64,000 bases of DNA from HK1 sp965204915 (GTDB lineage Bacteria; Pseudomonadota; Gammaproteobacteria; HK1), in the NCBI GenBank assembly GCA_965204915.1, contig OZ242023.1:1364001-1428000 (forward strand), in the 5' to 3' direction. Every line of letters starts with the position of its first letter. Positions within the stretch are counted from its first letter, which is position 1. Below, piece after piece: positions 17,787 through 26,808 of this stretch. The notes beneath the pieces were generated by a model. It did not search any database, was not told the origin of the DNA, and was given only the letters and a program-made list of their open reading frames with translations. Both the position numbers and the translations under genes were made by a program.

Positions 17787-17945
17787 CGGGAAGGCGGTGG
17801 CGGAAGGGGTGGGAGCAGGAGCGTCCATTCGGTGGGCGCGGCGATGGTCGGACTGCACCGGATCGACGATGCGGCGGCCGAAGCCGGCCGCTGAGCGCCC
17901 GGGTCCGGCATGGTAGCATCCGGGTGACGACAGGGAGATCGAGCG

Positions 17946-19109
17946 ATGACCGACGACAGGATCGTGAAGGACACGGCACGGGATCCCGAACGCGAAGCCC
18001 TGGGGTCCACGCGCGGCGGCGTTCGAGCCGCGGCCGGAAAGGTGGCGAAGAAAGCCGCGAAGAAGATCACCAGGAAAGCGGTCCGGAAGGAGACCGCGAA
18101 GAAGACGGCGGCGGCCGGCAGGACGACGAAGAAGACGGTGGCCGCGGCGGGCAAGACCGCGAAGGCGGCGGCAAAGAGGGACAAGCCCGCTCCGCCCAGG
18201 GTCGACAGGGTCGACACGTCCGCGCCCGAGGCCGTTGCGACCGTCTCCGGGACCCCCAAGGTCTCCGCCTCCGGATCCAGGGCGGCTTCCGCCAGGGCCA
18301 CCGCCGCATCGAGACCCGCCGGCAAGGGCGCCGCGGCGCGGAAGTCCGCCGCCACCAGGGCCGCATCCGCGGCCGAGACCCCACCCGATGCCGCCGCTCC
18401 GGGGAATGGGAGCGCCGCGAACGCACCGGCCGCCCCCGCGGCCCCGCTCCCCGGGCCAGGAGCCTCGGCCGAAGCGCCACGGCCTCCTGCCCCGATGCAT
18501 CCGGGTGCGTATGCGGACTCGACGCAGGAGCAGTCGGGCGGCGGCCTGGGAAGCCTGCTGGCGCTTTGGGGGCCGTTGATCATCGTGGGGTTTCTCGTGC
18601 TCGTGTTTCGTGGCGGAGCGGAGCGCGCGAGCGCGGTGGCCGCCGGCCCGGACGCCCAGGCTCGATCGGCGGCGGACACCCCGGCGCAGATTGCGAGGGG
18701 GCCGGAAGGCCGCGACGCGATCGGACCGCCCGCCGGAGCGCAGGCACCGGAACGCGCTCCCGGTCCCCCCGGCGCCGGGCGCGTGGTCGCGGAAGCATTC
18801 GATCGTGGGTTCGCCATGCGGACCTCCATGGCCGGCGGTCCGCCCTTCGCGGGCCGCGAGCCCGGTGCGCCGATGCCGGCGGGCTCGCCGGGGAGGCTCT
18901 ACCCGACGCCGCCCGGCCCCTACCGGGATCCACGGTACGGGTTGCCGGCCGATGAGCACTGGACGGCGGGCGGCGCCGGCGATTGGACTCGCTGGTCCGC
19001 CGGCGGCCGGACAGGCTCCGGAGAGGAGGGCGGCGACGTGCGGGTGGAATGGGTGCGATGCGCGCCGCCGTACCACTGGTGCCCGGCTCCCGGCAACCCG
19101 ACCTGGTAG
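17946..19109 (+). CDS. Lys/Ala-rich single-pass membrane protein of unknown function
   Basis: The 387-residue protein has three parts. Residues 1-80 are histone H1-like, with repeated KKAAKK, RKAVRK and AKKTAAAG motifs. Residues 80-195 are an Ala/Pro/Ser-rich linker. A membrane helix (about 205-220, LLALWGPLIIVGFLVLVF) is followed by a Gly/Pro-rich tail ending with two cysteines (VRCAPPYHWCPAP). The topology suggests a basic cytoplasmic N-terminus able to touch nucleic acid or acidic surfaces and an exported tail, but this is inference. GGGAG precedes the ATG. It diverges from purL and is convergent with purB. I recognise no family. Confidence 0.6.
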   Translation: MTDDRIVKDTARDPEREALGSTRGGVRAAAGKVAKKAAKKITRKAVRKETAKKTAAAGRTTKKTVAAAGKTAKAAAKRDKPAPPRVDRVDTSAPEAVATVSGTPKVSASGSRAASARATAASRPAGKGAAARKSAATRAASAAETPPDAAAPGNGSAANAPAAPAAPLPGPGASAEAPRPPAPMHPGAYADSTQEQSGGGLGSLLALWGPLIIVGFLVLVFRGGAERASAVAAGPDAQARSAADTPAQIARGPEGRDAIGPPAGAQAPERAPGPPGAGRVVAEAFDRGFAMRTSMAGGPPFAGREPGAPMPAGSPGRLYPTPPGPYRDPRYGLPADEHWTAGGAGDWTRWSAGGRTGSGEEGGDVRVEWVRCAPPYHWCPAPGNPTW

Positions 19110-19217
19110 GAGAGGCAGGGCTGGTAGAGAGGACCGTCGATCCGCCGCCGGCCGGGCGTCCGCCCACAGGGCGCCGGCGATAGCGCATCGGGTGATGGGA
19201 GGTGACGGAGGAGCCGT

Positions 19218-20594
19218 CTATCGCTCCAGAGCGAGCCTCTCGGCGGCGCCCACGTATGCCGCGGGGGTGAGACGGAGGAGCGCTTCCTTCTCCTCCGGTG
19301 GTATGGCGAGTGTCTCGATGAAGCGCGCGAGGGCGTCCCGGTCGACGGTGCGCCCGCGGGTCATCTCCTTGAGGCTCTCGTAGGCATTCTCGATCCCGTG
19401 GCGCCGCATGACGGTCTGGATCGGCTCGGCGAGCAGCTCCCAGCGTCCGTCGAGGTCGCGCGCGAGCGCCGCTTCGTCCAGCGCGAGCTTGCCGAGGCCC
19501 TTCAGGCACGAGTCGTACGCGATCAACGAATGCGCCAAGCCGACGCCGATATTGCGTTGCGCCGTCGAATCGCTCAGGTCGCGCTGCAGGCGCGACACCG
19601 GCAGCTTCGCGGCCAGGTGTTCCAGGATCGCGTTCGCGATCCCGACGTTGCCTTCCGCGTTCTCGAAGTCGATGGGGTTGACCTTGTGCGGCATGGTCGA
19701 TGAACCCGTCTCGCCGGCCGCCGGCCGCTGGCGGAAGTATCCCAGCGAGATGTAGGTCCATACGTCGCGGCACAGATCGAGTACGACCCGGTTGAACCGC
19801 GCCAGGGCGTGGAACAGCTCCGCCGTCGAGTCATGGGGCTCGATCTGGGTGGTATGCGAGTTCCAGGCGAGGTCCAGCCCTTCCACGAACCCCCGCGAGA
19901 CGCGATGCCAGTCGACCTCGGGGCAGGCGGCGAGGTGCGCGTTGTAGTTTCCGACCGCGCCGTTGAGCTTGCCCATGACGGGCACGGATGCGAACGCTTC
20001 GCGCTGGCGTTCGAGGCGGGCGGCGAAGACCGACATCTCCTTGCCGACGGTGGTGGGGGAGGCCGGCTGACCGTGCGTGCGCGACAGCATCGCAACCCCG
20101 GCGTATGCGTGTGCGAGCCCGCGTACCGCCTCGACGAGTGCCTGCATCGCGGGGAGCAGCACCCGCGCGCGGGCGTCCCTGAGCATCATCGCGTACGCGA
20201 GGTTGTTCACGTCCTCCGAGGTGCAGGCGAAGTGGACCAGCGCTTGCGCGCCGGCAAGCTCGGCGCAGAGCGCGATCCGCTCCCGGACGAAGTATTCGAC
20301 GGCCTTGACGTCGTGGTTGGTCTCGCGCTCGATCGCCTTGACCCGCTCGGCGTCCGGGAGCGAGAAGCCGTCCACGAGGTCGTCGAGAAAGTTCTTCGCC
20401 TCCTCGCTCAACGGCGCGAGGGCGTCGAACTCCGCATGGTCCGCCAGCGCCCGCAGCCAGCGCACCTCCACCGCCACCCGGTACCGGATGAGGCCGTACT
20501 CGCTCGCGATCTCCCGCAACGGGGCGGTCTTCGATCCGTACCGCCCGTCCACGGGCGAGAGCGCGGTCAGCGGCGACAGATCCATCGTCGCCAT
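19218..20594 (-). CDS. purB: Adenylosuccinate lyase
   Basis: The 458-residue enzyme cleaves SAICAR and adenylosuccinate in purine synthesis. It begins LSPLTALSPVDGRYGSK as in gammaproteobacterial PurB, and carries THGQPASPTTVGKE (catalytic His), HTTQIEPHD and the signature GSSTMPHKVNPIDFENAE. The start at 20594 (alternative 20585) follows GCGGAAA and agrees with homologues; upstream in-frame ATGs would add a low-complexity leader. Length and motifs are complete. It is downstream of, and on the same strand as, the aspartyl-protease-like gene. Confidence 0.96.
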   Translation of the reverse strand: MATMDLSPLTALSPVDGRYGSKTAPLREIASEYGLIRYRVAVEVRWLRALADHAEFDALAPLSEEAKNFLDDLVDGFSLPDAERVKAIERETNHDVKAVEYFVRERIALCAELAGAQALVHFACTSEDVNNLAYAMMLRDARARVLLPAMQALVEAVRGLAHAYAGVAMLSRTHGQPASPTTVGKEMSVFAARLERQREAFASVPVMGKLNGAVGNYNAHLAACPEVDWHRVSRGFVEGLDLAWNSHTTQIEPHDSTAELFHALARFNRVVLDLCRDVWTYISLGYFRQRPAAGETGSSTMPHKVNPIDFENAEGNVGIANAILEHLAAKLPVSRLQRDLSDSTAQRNIGVGLAHSLIAYDSCLKGLGKLALDEAALARDLDGRWELLAEPIQTVMRRHGIENAYESLKEMTRGRTVDRDALARFIETLAIPPEEKEALLRLTPAAYVGAAERLALER

Positions 20595-20670
20595 CGCCGT
20601 TTCCGCAGGGACCCCTGGAGATCGTTCCGGCACGGCTCCCGTCCCGCCGGCGGACCCCCGCGTCGCCGGA

Positions 20671-21054
20671 TCATCCACGGGGCGGCGCCAGGCGCTTCAG
20701 CCGCAACGCGGGCAGGCGCTTCAGGCGCTGGCTCACCGGGTCCACCTCGATGCCGGCCGATTCCAGGGCGGTGACCCCGAGCAGGGGCTCGACCCCTTCG
20801 TCGCCGATGATGATGCGGCCTGCCGTCAAATCGCCCATGAACTCGATGTAGGCGAGGGCGAAATCCATCCTGACCTCGCGGCCGTCCGCGGTCTCACAGA
20901 TCCGCTGGCCCTCGGGCTCGATCCCGATCGCCTCGATGCAGGACCGAGGCACCAGCGAGTCCGTCGCGCCGGTATCGACCAGGAACAGGCCGTCCCAGGT
21001 CCTCGACGGATCGGCCGGGTTGCGGATGGTGACGGTGACGTGCGTGGCGCCCAT
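20671..21054 (-). CDS. Retropepsin-like aspartic protease family protein
   Basis: This small 127-residue protein has the single-lobe pepsin motif FLVDTGATDSLVP near residue 26 and a second hydrophobic-hydrophobic-glycine block, IIIGDEGVEPLLGVTALE, as in clan AA bacterial retropepsin-like proteins that act as homodimers. No signal peptide or membrane helix is seen. It ends LKRLPALRLKRLAPPRG. It lies between the DUF1244 gene and purB on the same strand, with short gaps, and may be co-transcribed with them. The substrate is unknown. Confidence 0.75.
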   Translation of the reverse strand: MGATHVTVTIRNPADPSRTWDGLFLVDTGATDSLVPRSCIEAIGIEPEGQRICETADGREVRMDFALAYIEFMGDLTAGRIIIGDEGVEPLLGVTALESAGIEVDPVSQRLKRLPALRLKRLAPPRG

Positions 21055-21091
21055 GGTGTCGTCCTCCTGGAAAAAAGAACGTCCGAAGCCG

Positions 21092-21391
21092 TCACCCGTG
21101 CTTCGGGTGCTTCGCGTCGTAGGCGGCCTGCTGCGCGGGCGTCGCTTCCTGCTGGTGCCTGGATTTCCACTCCGAGTAGGGCATCGCGTAGATGATCTCG
21201 CGCGCGTCCTCGTAGCTCATCTCCATGCCCCGTTCCTCCGCCGCGGCGCGATACCACTTGGAGAGGCAGTTGCGGCAGAACCCGGCCAGGTTCATCAGGT
21301 CGATGTTCTGCACCTCGGTGTGCTCGCGCAGGTGCTCGACCAGGCGCCGGAACGCCGCGGCTTCGACCTCGGTGCGTGTCTGCTCGTTCAT
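21092..21391 (-). CDS. DUF1244 domain protein
   Basis: The 99-residue cytoplasmic protein matches the DUF1244 pattern: FRRLVEHLREHTEVQNIDLM, FCRNCLSKWY and MSYEDAREIIYAMPYSEWK. The CRNC pair could be a metal or redox site. The start at 21391 follows GGAGACG. The family is widespread in proteobacteria but its function is not established. The tail (QQEATPAQQAAYDAKHPKHG) is charged. Confidence 0.85.
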   Translation of the reverse strand: MNEQTRTEVEAAAFRRLVEHLREHTEVQNIDLMNLAGFCRNCLSKWYRAAAEERGMEMSYEDAREIIYAMPYSEWKSRHQQEATPAQQAAYDAKHPKHG

Positions 21392-21569
21392 GTCTTCGTC
21401 TCCGGTGTTTCGGTAGTCGTGGATGGGGGAGGGGAGGGAGAGGCTGGTGGAATCCACCGCCTCCGTGCATTCGTCTCCGCTCGTCCCCGATGTTTCGAGG
21501 CCGGGGAGGGCGCCGGTCGGGAATACCCGGCCCACCGGGCTCCAAAATCCTCCCGCCCGCCGCCGCGGC

Positions 21570-24341
21570 TCAGGCCGCGAGCTGGCGGACCACGTAGTGC
21601 AGGATGCCGCCGTTCTCGTAGTACTCCCATTCCTTCGGGGTGTCGATGCGCACGCGGGCGGTGAACCGCGTCGATGCTCCGTCCGGCGCGGTCGCGGCCA
21701 CGGTGACGGTCTTCGCGCCCTTCACCAGCCCTTCGACGTCGAACACGTGCCCGGGGGTGAGCCCGAGCGATTCGGCGTCCTCGCCTTCCTCGAACACCAG
21801 CGGCAGGACGCCCATGCCGACGAGGTTGGAGCGGTGGATCCGCTCGAAGCTCCTGGCGACCACCGCCGCGACCCCGAGCAGGAGGGTGCCCTTGGCCGCC
21901 CAGTCACGCGAAGAGCCGGTGCCGTACTCCGCCCCCCCGAACACCACCAGCGGCACGCCTTCGGCCTGGTAGCGCATCGCCGCGTCGTAGATGGTCATCC
22001 GCTCCCCGGAAGGCTGGTGGACGGTCCATCCCCCCTCGGTGCCCGGCGCGACCCGGTTCCGGAGCCGGATGTTGGCGAACGTGCCGCGCATCATGATCTC
22101 GTGGTTGCCGCGCCGCGAGCCGTAGGAGTTGAATTGCCGGGGCGGGATCTGGCGCCCCTGCAGGAAGCGGCCGGCGGGGCTGTCCGCCTTGATCGCGCCG
22201 GCCGGGGAGATGTGGTCGGTGGTGATGCTGTCGCCGAGCAGGGCGAGCATGCGCGCGCCGCGGATGGCGGGGATGCCGCGCGGGGTCATCGACATGCCGT
22301 CGAAGTAGGGCGGATTGCGGACGTAGGTGGATGTCGAATCCCACTGGAAGCGGTCCGCGGCCGGGACCTCGATGCCCTGCCAGCGCTCGTCGCCCTCGAA
22401 GACCCCGTCGTAGCTCGCGCGGAACATCTCCGAGGAGATCGACGACGCGATGGTCTCCTGGATCTCGTGGCTCGACGGCCAGAGGTCGCGCAGGTACACC
22501 GGCGCACCGGCCGCGTCCTCGCCGAGCGGCTCCGTGTGGAAGTCGACGTCGCTGCGGCCCGCGATGGCGTAGGCGACCACCAGCGGGGGGGAGGCGAGGA
22601 AGTTCATCTTCACCTCGGCGTGGACCCGCCCTTCGAAGTTCCGGTTACCGGACAGGGCGGCGGCGGCGATGAGATCGCCCTCCCGGATCGCCGCGCCGAC
22701 CTCCTCGGGCAGGGGGCCCGAGTTGCCGATGCAGGTCGTGCATCCGAACCCCACGATGTGGAAGCCGAGCGCTTCGAGGTCGTCGAGCAGCCCCGCCTTC
22801 GCGAGGTAGTCCCTGACCACCATCGAGCCGGGGGCGAAGCTCGTCTTCACCCAGGGCTTCACGGCGAGGCCGCGGGCGCGGGCGTTGCGGGCGAGCAGGC
22901 CGGCCCCGACCAGCACCGCCGGGTTCGAGGTGTTGGTGCACGAGGTGATCGCCGCGATCACCACCGCGCCGTCGTGGAGCGCGTAGCGCGCGCCGTCCTT
23001 CTCGACGGTGACGCTCGCGGCACGGCTCCCGCCGCTCCCGGACCCGCTCCCGCCGTGGCCCTCGTCCCCGCCGCCGGCGCTTCCGGTTCCTCCCCCGTCC
23101 CCGCTTCCGTCCACACCTTCGCCGCTTCCGCCTCCGCGCTCGTCCTGCATCGCCCGGAGGTGGCCGGCGACGACCGCCTTCGCCTCGCGTAGCGGGATCC
23201 GGTCCTGGGGACGCTTCGGCCCGGAGATGCAGGGCTCGACCGTGCCCATGTCGAGGGTGAGGGTGTCGGAGTACGCGGCCGGGGGGCCGCCGGGCTCGCG
23301 GAACAGGCCCTGGGCGCGCGCGTATGCCTCGACCAGCGCGATCTGCGAGGCGGGGCGGCCCGAGAGGCGCAGGTATTCGATGCTCTCCGCGTCGATGGGA
23401 AAGATGCCGCAGGTCGCCCCGTACTCCGGGGCCATGTTCGCGATGGTGGAGCGGTCGGCCAGCGGCAGGTGGTCGAGCCCGTCCCCGAAGAACTCGACGA
23501 ACTTGCCGACCACCCCCTTCGCGCGAAGCATCTGCACCACGGTGAGCACGAGGTCGGTGGCGGTGGCGCCCTCGGGGAGCCGCCCGGTGAGCTCGAACCC
23601 CACCACTTGGGGGATGAGCATCGAGATCGGCTGGCCGAGCATCGCGGCCTCCGCCTCGATCCCGCCGACCCCCCAGCCGAGCACCCCCAGCCCGTTGACC
23701 ATGGTGGTATGCGAGTCGGTGCCGACCACCGTGTCCGGGTACGCGCGGGTCACGCCGCCGTGCTCGCGGGCGAAGACGACGCGGGCGAGGTACTCCAGGT
23801 TGATCTGGTGGACGATGCCGGTGCCCGGCGGCACCACCTTGAAGTCCCGGAACGCCTTCTGCCCCCAGCGCAGGAAGGCGTAGCGCTCCCGGTTGCGCTC
23901 GAACTCGATCCCGGTGTTGCGCGCCAGCGCGTCCGGGCTGCCGAAGCGATCGACCTGCACCGAATGGTCGATCACCAGCTCCACCGGCGAGAGCGGGTTG
24001 ATCTTCGCCGGATCGCCGCCGAGCGTGCGCATCGCGTCGCGCATCGCGGCGAGATCGACCACCGCGGGGACCCCGGTGAAGTCCTGGAGCAGCACCCGGG
24101 AGGGAGTGAACGCGATCTCGGTGGCGGGCTCGGCCGCGGGGTCCCACCCCGCCAGCGCCTCGACGTCGCCCGCGGTGACGGCGGCGCCGTCTTCGTGGCG
24201 GAGCAGGTTCTCCAGGAGGATCTTCAGCGAGAAGGGAAGGCGACCCGGATCGAACCGATCCGCGAGCCGATCGAGCCGGAAGATCTCGTACTCCATGCCG
24301 CCGACTTCGAGGGTCGAGCGTGCGTTGAATGAATCGGCCAT
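21570..24341 (-). CDS. acnA: Aconitate hydratase A
   Basis: The 923-residue iron-sulfur enzyme interconverts citrate and isocitrate. It shows LKILLENLLRHEDG at the N-terminus, VVGTDSHTTMVNGLGVLGWG, the first cluster cysteine in ITSCTNTSNPAV, the other two in GFGCTTCIGNSGPL, and the swivel-domain motifs GSRRGNHEIMMRGTFANIR and YGTGSSRDWAAKG. An insertion of about 37 Gly/Ser/Asp residues (23024-23138 in DNA) lies before VTVEKDG in a loop between conserved blocks. The rest is complete, so activity is expected. Confidence 0.96.
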   Translation of the reverse strand: MADSFNARSTLEVGGMEYEIFRLDRLADRFDPGRLPFSLKILLENLLRHEDGAAVTAGDVEALAGWDPAAEPATEIAFTPSRVLLQDFTGVPAVVDLAAMRDAMRTLGGDPAKINPLSPVELVIDHSVQVDRFGSPDALARNTGIEFERNRERYAFLRWGQKAFRDFKVVPPGTGIVHQINLEYLARVVFAREHGGVTRAYPDTVVGTDSHTTMVNGLGVLGWGVGGIEAEAAMLGQPISMLIPQVVGFELTGRLPEGATATDLVLTVVQMLRAKGVVGKFVEFFGDGLDHLPLADRSTIANMAPEYGATCGIFPIDAESIEYLRLSGRPASQIALVEAYARAQGLFREPGGPPAAYSDTLTLDMGTVEPCISGPKRPQDRIPLREAKAVVAGHLRAMQDERGGGSGEGVDGSGDGGGTGSAGGGDEGHGGSGSGSGGSRAASVTVEKDGARYALHDGAVVIAAITSCTNTSNPAVLVGAGLLARNARARGLAVKPWVKTSFAPGSMVVRDYLAKAGLLDDLEALGFHIVGFGCTTCIGNSGPLPEEVGAAIREGDLIAAAALSGNRNFEGRVHAEVKMNFLASPPLVVAYAIAGRSDVDFHTEPLGEDAAGAPVYLRDLWPSSHEIQETIASSISSEMFRASYDGVFEGDERWQGIEVPAADRFQWDSTSTYVRNPPYFDGMSMTPRGIPAIRGARMLALLGDSITTDHISPAGAIKADSPAGRFLQGRQIPPRQFNSYGSRRGNHEIMMRGTFANIRLRNRVAPGTEGGWTVHQPSGERMTIYDAAMRYQAEGVPLVVFGGAEYGTGSSRDWAAKGTLLLGVAAVVARSFERIHRSNLVGMGVLPLVFEEGEDAESLGLTPGHVFDVEGLVKGAKTVTVAATAPDGASTRFTARVRIDTPKEWEYYENGGILHYVVRQLAA
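23024..23138. repeat. Gly/Ser/Asp low-complexity insertion in acnA
   Basis: On the acnA strand this encodes a run rich in GGG, GSGDGG, GGGDEGHGG and GSGSGSGG. It is in frame, lies between conserved blocks of the protein, and is built from imperfect short repeats. Confidence 0.7.
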
Positions 24342-24705
24342 GCCGGGACTCCTTCGTGCAGCAACGGTGCGATGCCATGATGCAGCATTATCTTCGAATG
24401 CGATCGACGGTGGTAGGCGCGGCCGTTCGTCCCAGGGTCATTTCATTCCCGGCACCGGGCGTTGCGGCTCGACCATAGTGCAGCCGCATTCGAAAGGAGG
24501 CCAGCCATGACCCACGGCCTGCCGGACCACTGATCTTGCGCATGGCGCAGCAGAAGGGGGGAACGCGATCGCTTCGTGGACAAGCGGATGAACCCGGACG
24601 TGGTCGAGGTTCGTTGACGATGATCCATCGACGTTCGGCCGCAGGCGACATCCCCGGCGCGGCGGACTTCGGCACCATGCGTTTGCGGGAGGCCGGCTCG
24701 CGGAT
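24342..24705. other. Gene-poor interval at the left edge of the accessory island
   Basis: This 364-base gap upstream of acnA holds no confident gene. GAAAGGAGGCCAGCC followed by ATGACCCACGGCCTGCC at 24507 opens only an eight-codon frame. The ATGACCCACGG(C/T)CTGCC phrase recurs at 26821, so it is a shared short repeat. A short frame near 24560 (RFVDKRMNPDVVEVR) could be the end of a decayed gene; I do not recognise it. Confidence 0.4.
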
Positions 24706-25881
24706 TCAACCGAAGCCGAGCTCGCCCCGCCAAAGCTGCGCCGTGAAGTCCCTGGTCGGCAGCACGTCGATGCCGTCCTCGGTGCGCCTTGGGCGCGGCT
24801 CCAGGCACACCAGCACGCGACGGCCGACCTCGGGATGGTCCTGCGCGAAACTGCGCAGCCCTTTCAGATGGCGATTGGCAATGCGCGCGCCGGCCTTGGC
24901 CTCCACCGCCACGAGCCCGTCGCCGACCACGAAATCCACCTCCGTCCCCCCGGCCAACCGCCAGTAGCTCAGCTCGTCCGCCACCTCCCGGTAGGCGATG
25001 AAGGCCGAGAGCTCGTGGAACACCCAGTTCTCGAACGCCTTGCCGTAGAGCTCGGAGCCCGGCGTCAACACGCCGCGCCGCGCCAGCCGGTTCACGATGC
25101 CCACGTCCGCGAAATAGAACTTGGGCGCGTGGATGACCCGCCGCCTGGCGCGTTTGCGGAAGGCCGGCAGCCACCGGCCGAGCAGCGTGTCCTCCAGGAT
25201 CTCGAAGTACGCCCGCGCCGTGTGGCTGGAGACGCCGCAATCCGCAGCGACGTGGGAGAAGTTGACCAGCCCGCCGTCGCAGAGCGCCGCGGCGTTCAGA
25301 AAGCCGGAGAATGCCGGCAGGTTGCGCACCAGCCCTTCGGCCGCGACCTCCTCCCTGAGGTAGTTGGCAATGTAGGCGTCGAGACGCCGCGCCGGCGCGG
25401 CGGCCCCGGCCATGCGCGGCAGGTAGCCGTGGTTCAGCACGCGGGTCAGGTCGAAGCCGTCGCCGATCTCGGCCGCGCTCAGCCCCCGCAGCTCGAAGCG
25501 CAACGCCCGCCCGCCGAGCAGGTTCGCGGCGCCGCGCCGTACCTTCCGGGCGCTCGACCCGCACAGCGCGAAACGGACGCCGCGGTTCTCGATCAACCAA
25601 TGCACCTCGTCGAGGAGGGCCGGCGCCTTCTGGATCTCGTCGATCACCACCTGCCCTCCCGGCACTTGTCCGCCCGGCGGGGTCCCGGCCGCCTCGATCT
25701 CCTCGCGCAACCGCTCCGGGTTGGCCATGTAGCGGCGGAACTCGTCCGCCTTGAGCAAATCGATCCGGCGCGCGTCCGGGTAACGTTGCCGCAGCAGCGT
25801 CGTCTTGCCGGTCTGGCGTGGGCCCCAGAGGAAGAACGTGTCTTCGCCCGGTGGCGGCAGCGGCAGGTTTCTTTTGAACAT
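24706..25881 (-). CDS. AAA-family ATP-binding protein with DUF4143 domain
   Basis: The 391-residue protein begins with an AAA_14-type ATPase domain: Walker A LWGPRQTGKTTLLRQ, Walker B VVIDEIQKAP and sensor LCGSSARKVRR. A winged-helix-like middle follows, then a C-terminal DUF4143 domain with FENWVFHELSAFIAY, LSYWRLAGGTEVDFVV and VAVEAKAG. The D...E-x-K arrangement is nuclease-like. Such proteins are common in accessory DNA and their role is unsettled. Two perfect palindromes lie just upstream of the start, so the gene may be autoregulated. It stands alone and diverges from higBA. Confidence 0.85.
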   Translation of the reverse strand: MFKRNLPLPPPGEDTFFLWGPRQTGKTTLLRQRYPDARRIDLLKADEFRRYMANPERLREEIEAAGTPPGGQVPGGQVVIDEIQKAPALLDEVHWLIENRGVRFALCGSSARKVRRGAANLLGGRALRFELRGLSAAEIGDGFDLTRVLNHGYLPRMAGAAAPARRLDAYIANYLREEVAAEGLVRNLPAFSGFLNAAALCDGGLVNFSHVAADCGVSSHTARAYFEILEDTLLGRWLPAFRKRARRRVIHAPKFYFADVGIVNRLARRGVLTPGSELYGKAFENWVFHELSAFIAYREVADELSYWRLAGGTEVDFVVGDGLVAVEAKAGARIANRHLKGLRSFAQDHPEVGRRVLVCLEPRPRRTEDGIDVLPTRDFTAQLWRGELGFG

Positions 25882-25889
25882 CTGCCTCG

Positions 25890-25919
25890 AATCATCATGA
25901 TGATTTGAAGTACTACTTC
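25890..25919. promoter_or_regulatory. Two adjacent perfect palindromes upstream of the AAA/DUF4143 gene
   Basis: AATCATCATGATGATT (16 bases, 25890-25905) and GAAGTACTACTTC (25907-25919) sit 9-38 bases before the start codon at 25881. Both are perfect dyads, and they are AT-richer than their surroundings. They are candidate operators or leader hairpins; no protein is assigned. Confidence 0.5.
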
Positions 25920-26139
25920 AGAATTGCACAGTAGATCGGGTGCTGCAACCCGTTTCGCGCATGCGTTTCGTGTACGCGCGATTCCACTGCGGCGCGGCGT
26001 CAGGAAGGGAGTCGGCGATGCGCGGCCTCCGTGCAGGCCGGCCCGGATCGGGGGATCGAGACGAGACGGCCCGGGGAAGTGTCGTCCCGATTGCAGTTCC
26101 ACCGTTGACACTCGTAGCCTGTCAGGCCACGCTTGACGG

Positions 26140-26424
26140 ATGGTGATACGAAGCTTTGCCCACAAGGGCATCCGTCGCCTGTTTCTCGGAGACGATCCAG
26201 GCGGGGTTCCGGCGGCCGCGGTGGACAAGCTCCGCAAGATGCTGGCGTTCCTGCAGGACATGGAGACAGCCGACGAGCTGCACGCGGTTTCCATCTGGAA
26301 GGCCCATCGACTGGCCGGCGACCGCAAGGGTACCTGGAGCCTCCACGTCACCCGCAACTGGCGGCTCACCTTCCATGCCGGCGGCGATGAGATCACCCAC
26401 GTGAATCTCGAGGACTACCACTGA
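26140..26424 (+). CDS. higB: HigB-type toxin (RelE/ParE superfamily mRNA interferase)
   Basis: The 94-residue protein has the HigB family pattern: IRSFAHKGIRRLF at the start, LRKMLAFLQDMETADEL in the middle, and GTWSLHVTRNWRLTFHAGGD followed by VNLEDYH at the end. Family members cleave mRNA on the ribosome until neutralised by HigA. The toxin-first order with the antitoxin eight bases downstream is typical of higBA. The start may be the ATG at 26140 or the adjacent GTG. The protein looks complete. Confidence 0.88.
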   Translation: MVIRSFAHKGIRRLFLGDDPGGVPAAAVDKLRKMLAFLQDMETADELHAVSIWKAHRLAGDRKGTWSLHVTRNWRLTFHAGGDEITHVNLEDYH

Positions 26425-26432
26425 TCGGGAGA

Positions 26433-26738
26433 ATGATCGTGCGCATGCTGAACCCGCCGCACCCCGGCGCATTCGTCAAGACCGAAGTCATCGAGCCCCT
26501 TGGCCTGACCGTCGCGGCTGCCGCGGCCGTGCTCGGGGTCTCGCGCCCCGCGCTTTCGGCGTTTCTCAACGGCCGTTCCGATTTGTCCGGCACGATGGCG
26601 CTGCGTATCGAGAAAGCATTCAGTGTCAGGATGGATACGCTCATGCGAATGCAGGCGTCCTTCGATATTGCCCGCGCTCGCGAACGGGAAGATGACGTCA
26701 AGGTCACGCGCTACCGTCCAGCCGGGGAGCAACTCTGA
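26433..26738 (+). CDS. higA: HigA-type antitoxin (XRE helix-turn-helix)
   Basis: The 101-residue protein begins NPPHPGAFVKTEVIEPLGLT and has the helix-turn-helix VAAAAAVLGVSRPALSAFLN, matching the HigA antitoxin family. It binds HigB and usually represses the operon promoter. It follows higB by eight bases. GGGAGA upstream supports a start at 26433, or at the ATG 12 bases later. The C-terminal tail (REREDDVKVTRYRPAGEQL) is of normal length, so the pair is probably functional. Confidence 0.88.
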   Translation: MIVRMLNPPHPGAFVKTEVIEPLGLTVAAAAAVLGVSRPALSAFLNGRSDLSGTMALRIEKAFSVRMDTLMRMQASFDIARAREREDDVKVTRYRPAGEQL

Positions 26739-26808
26739 ACTCGCCCGGGAAGGCTTCGCGGTGAATCCTCCACGCGCCATATCCGGCAGCGCGAGTCCGC
26801 GCTGAAGG

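Noticed and set aside
15090..17894. Long plus-strand frame across purL
   Set aside because: PurL motifs are unmistakable on the minus strand.
24507..24533. Eight-codon frame with a strong ribosome-binding site
   Set aside because: The phrase recurs at 26821 as a repeat and no peptide family is recognised; too little to call a gene.
26105..26110. TTGACA as a higBA promoter -35 box
   Set aside because: No convincing -10 element at the right distance.
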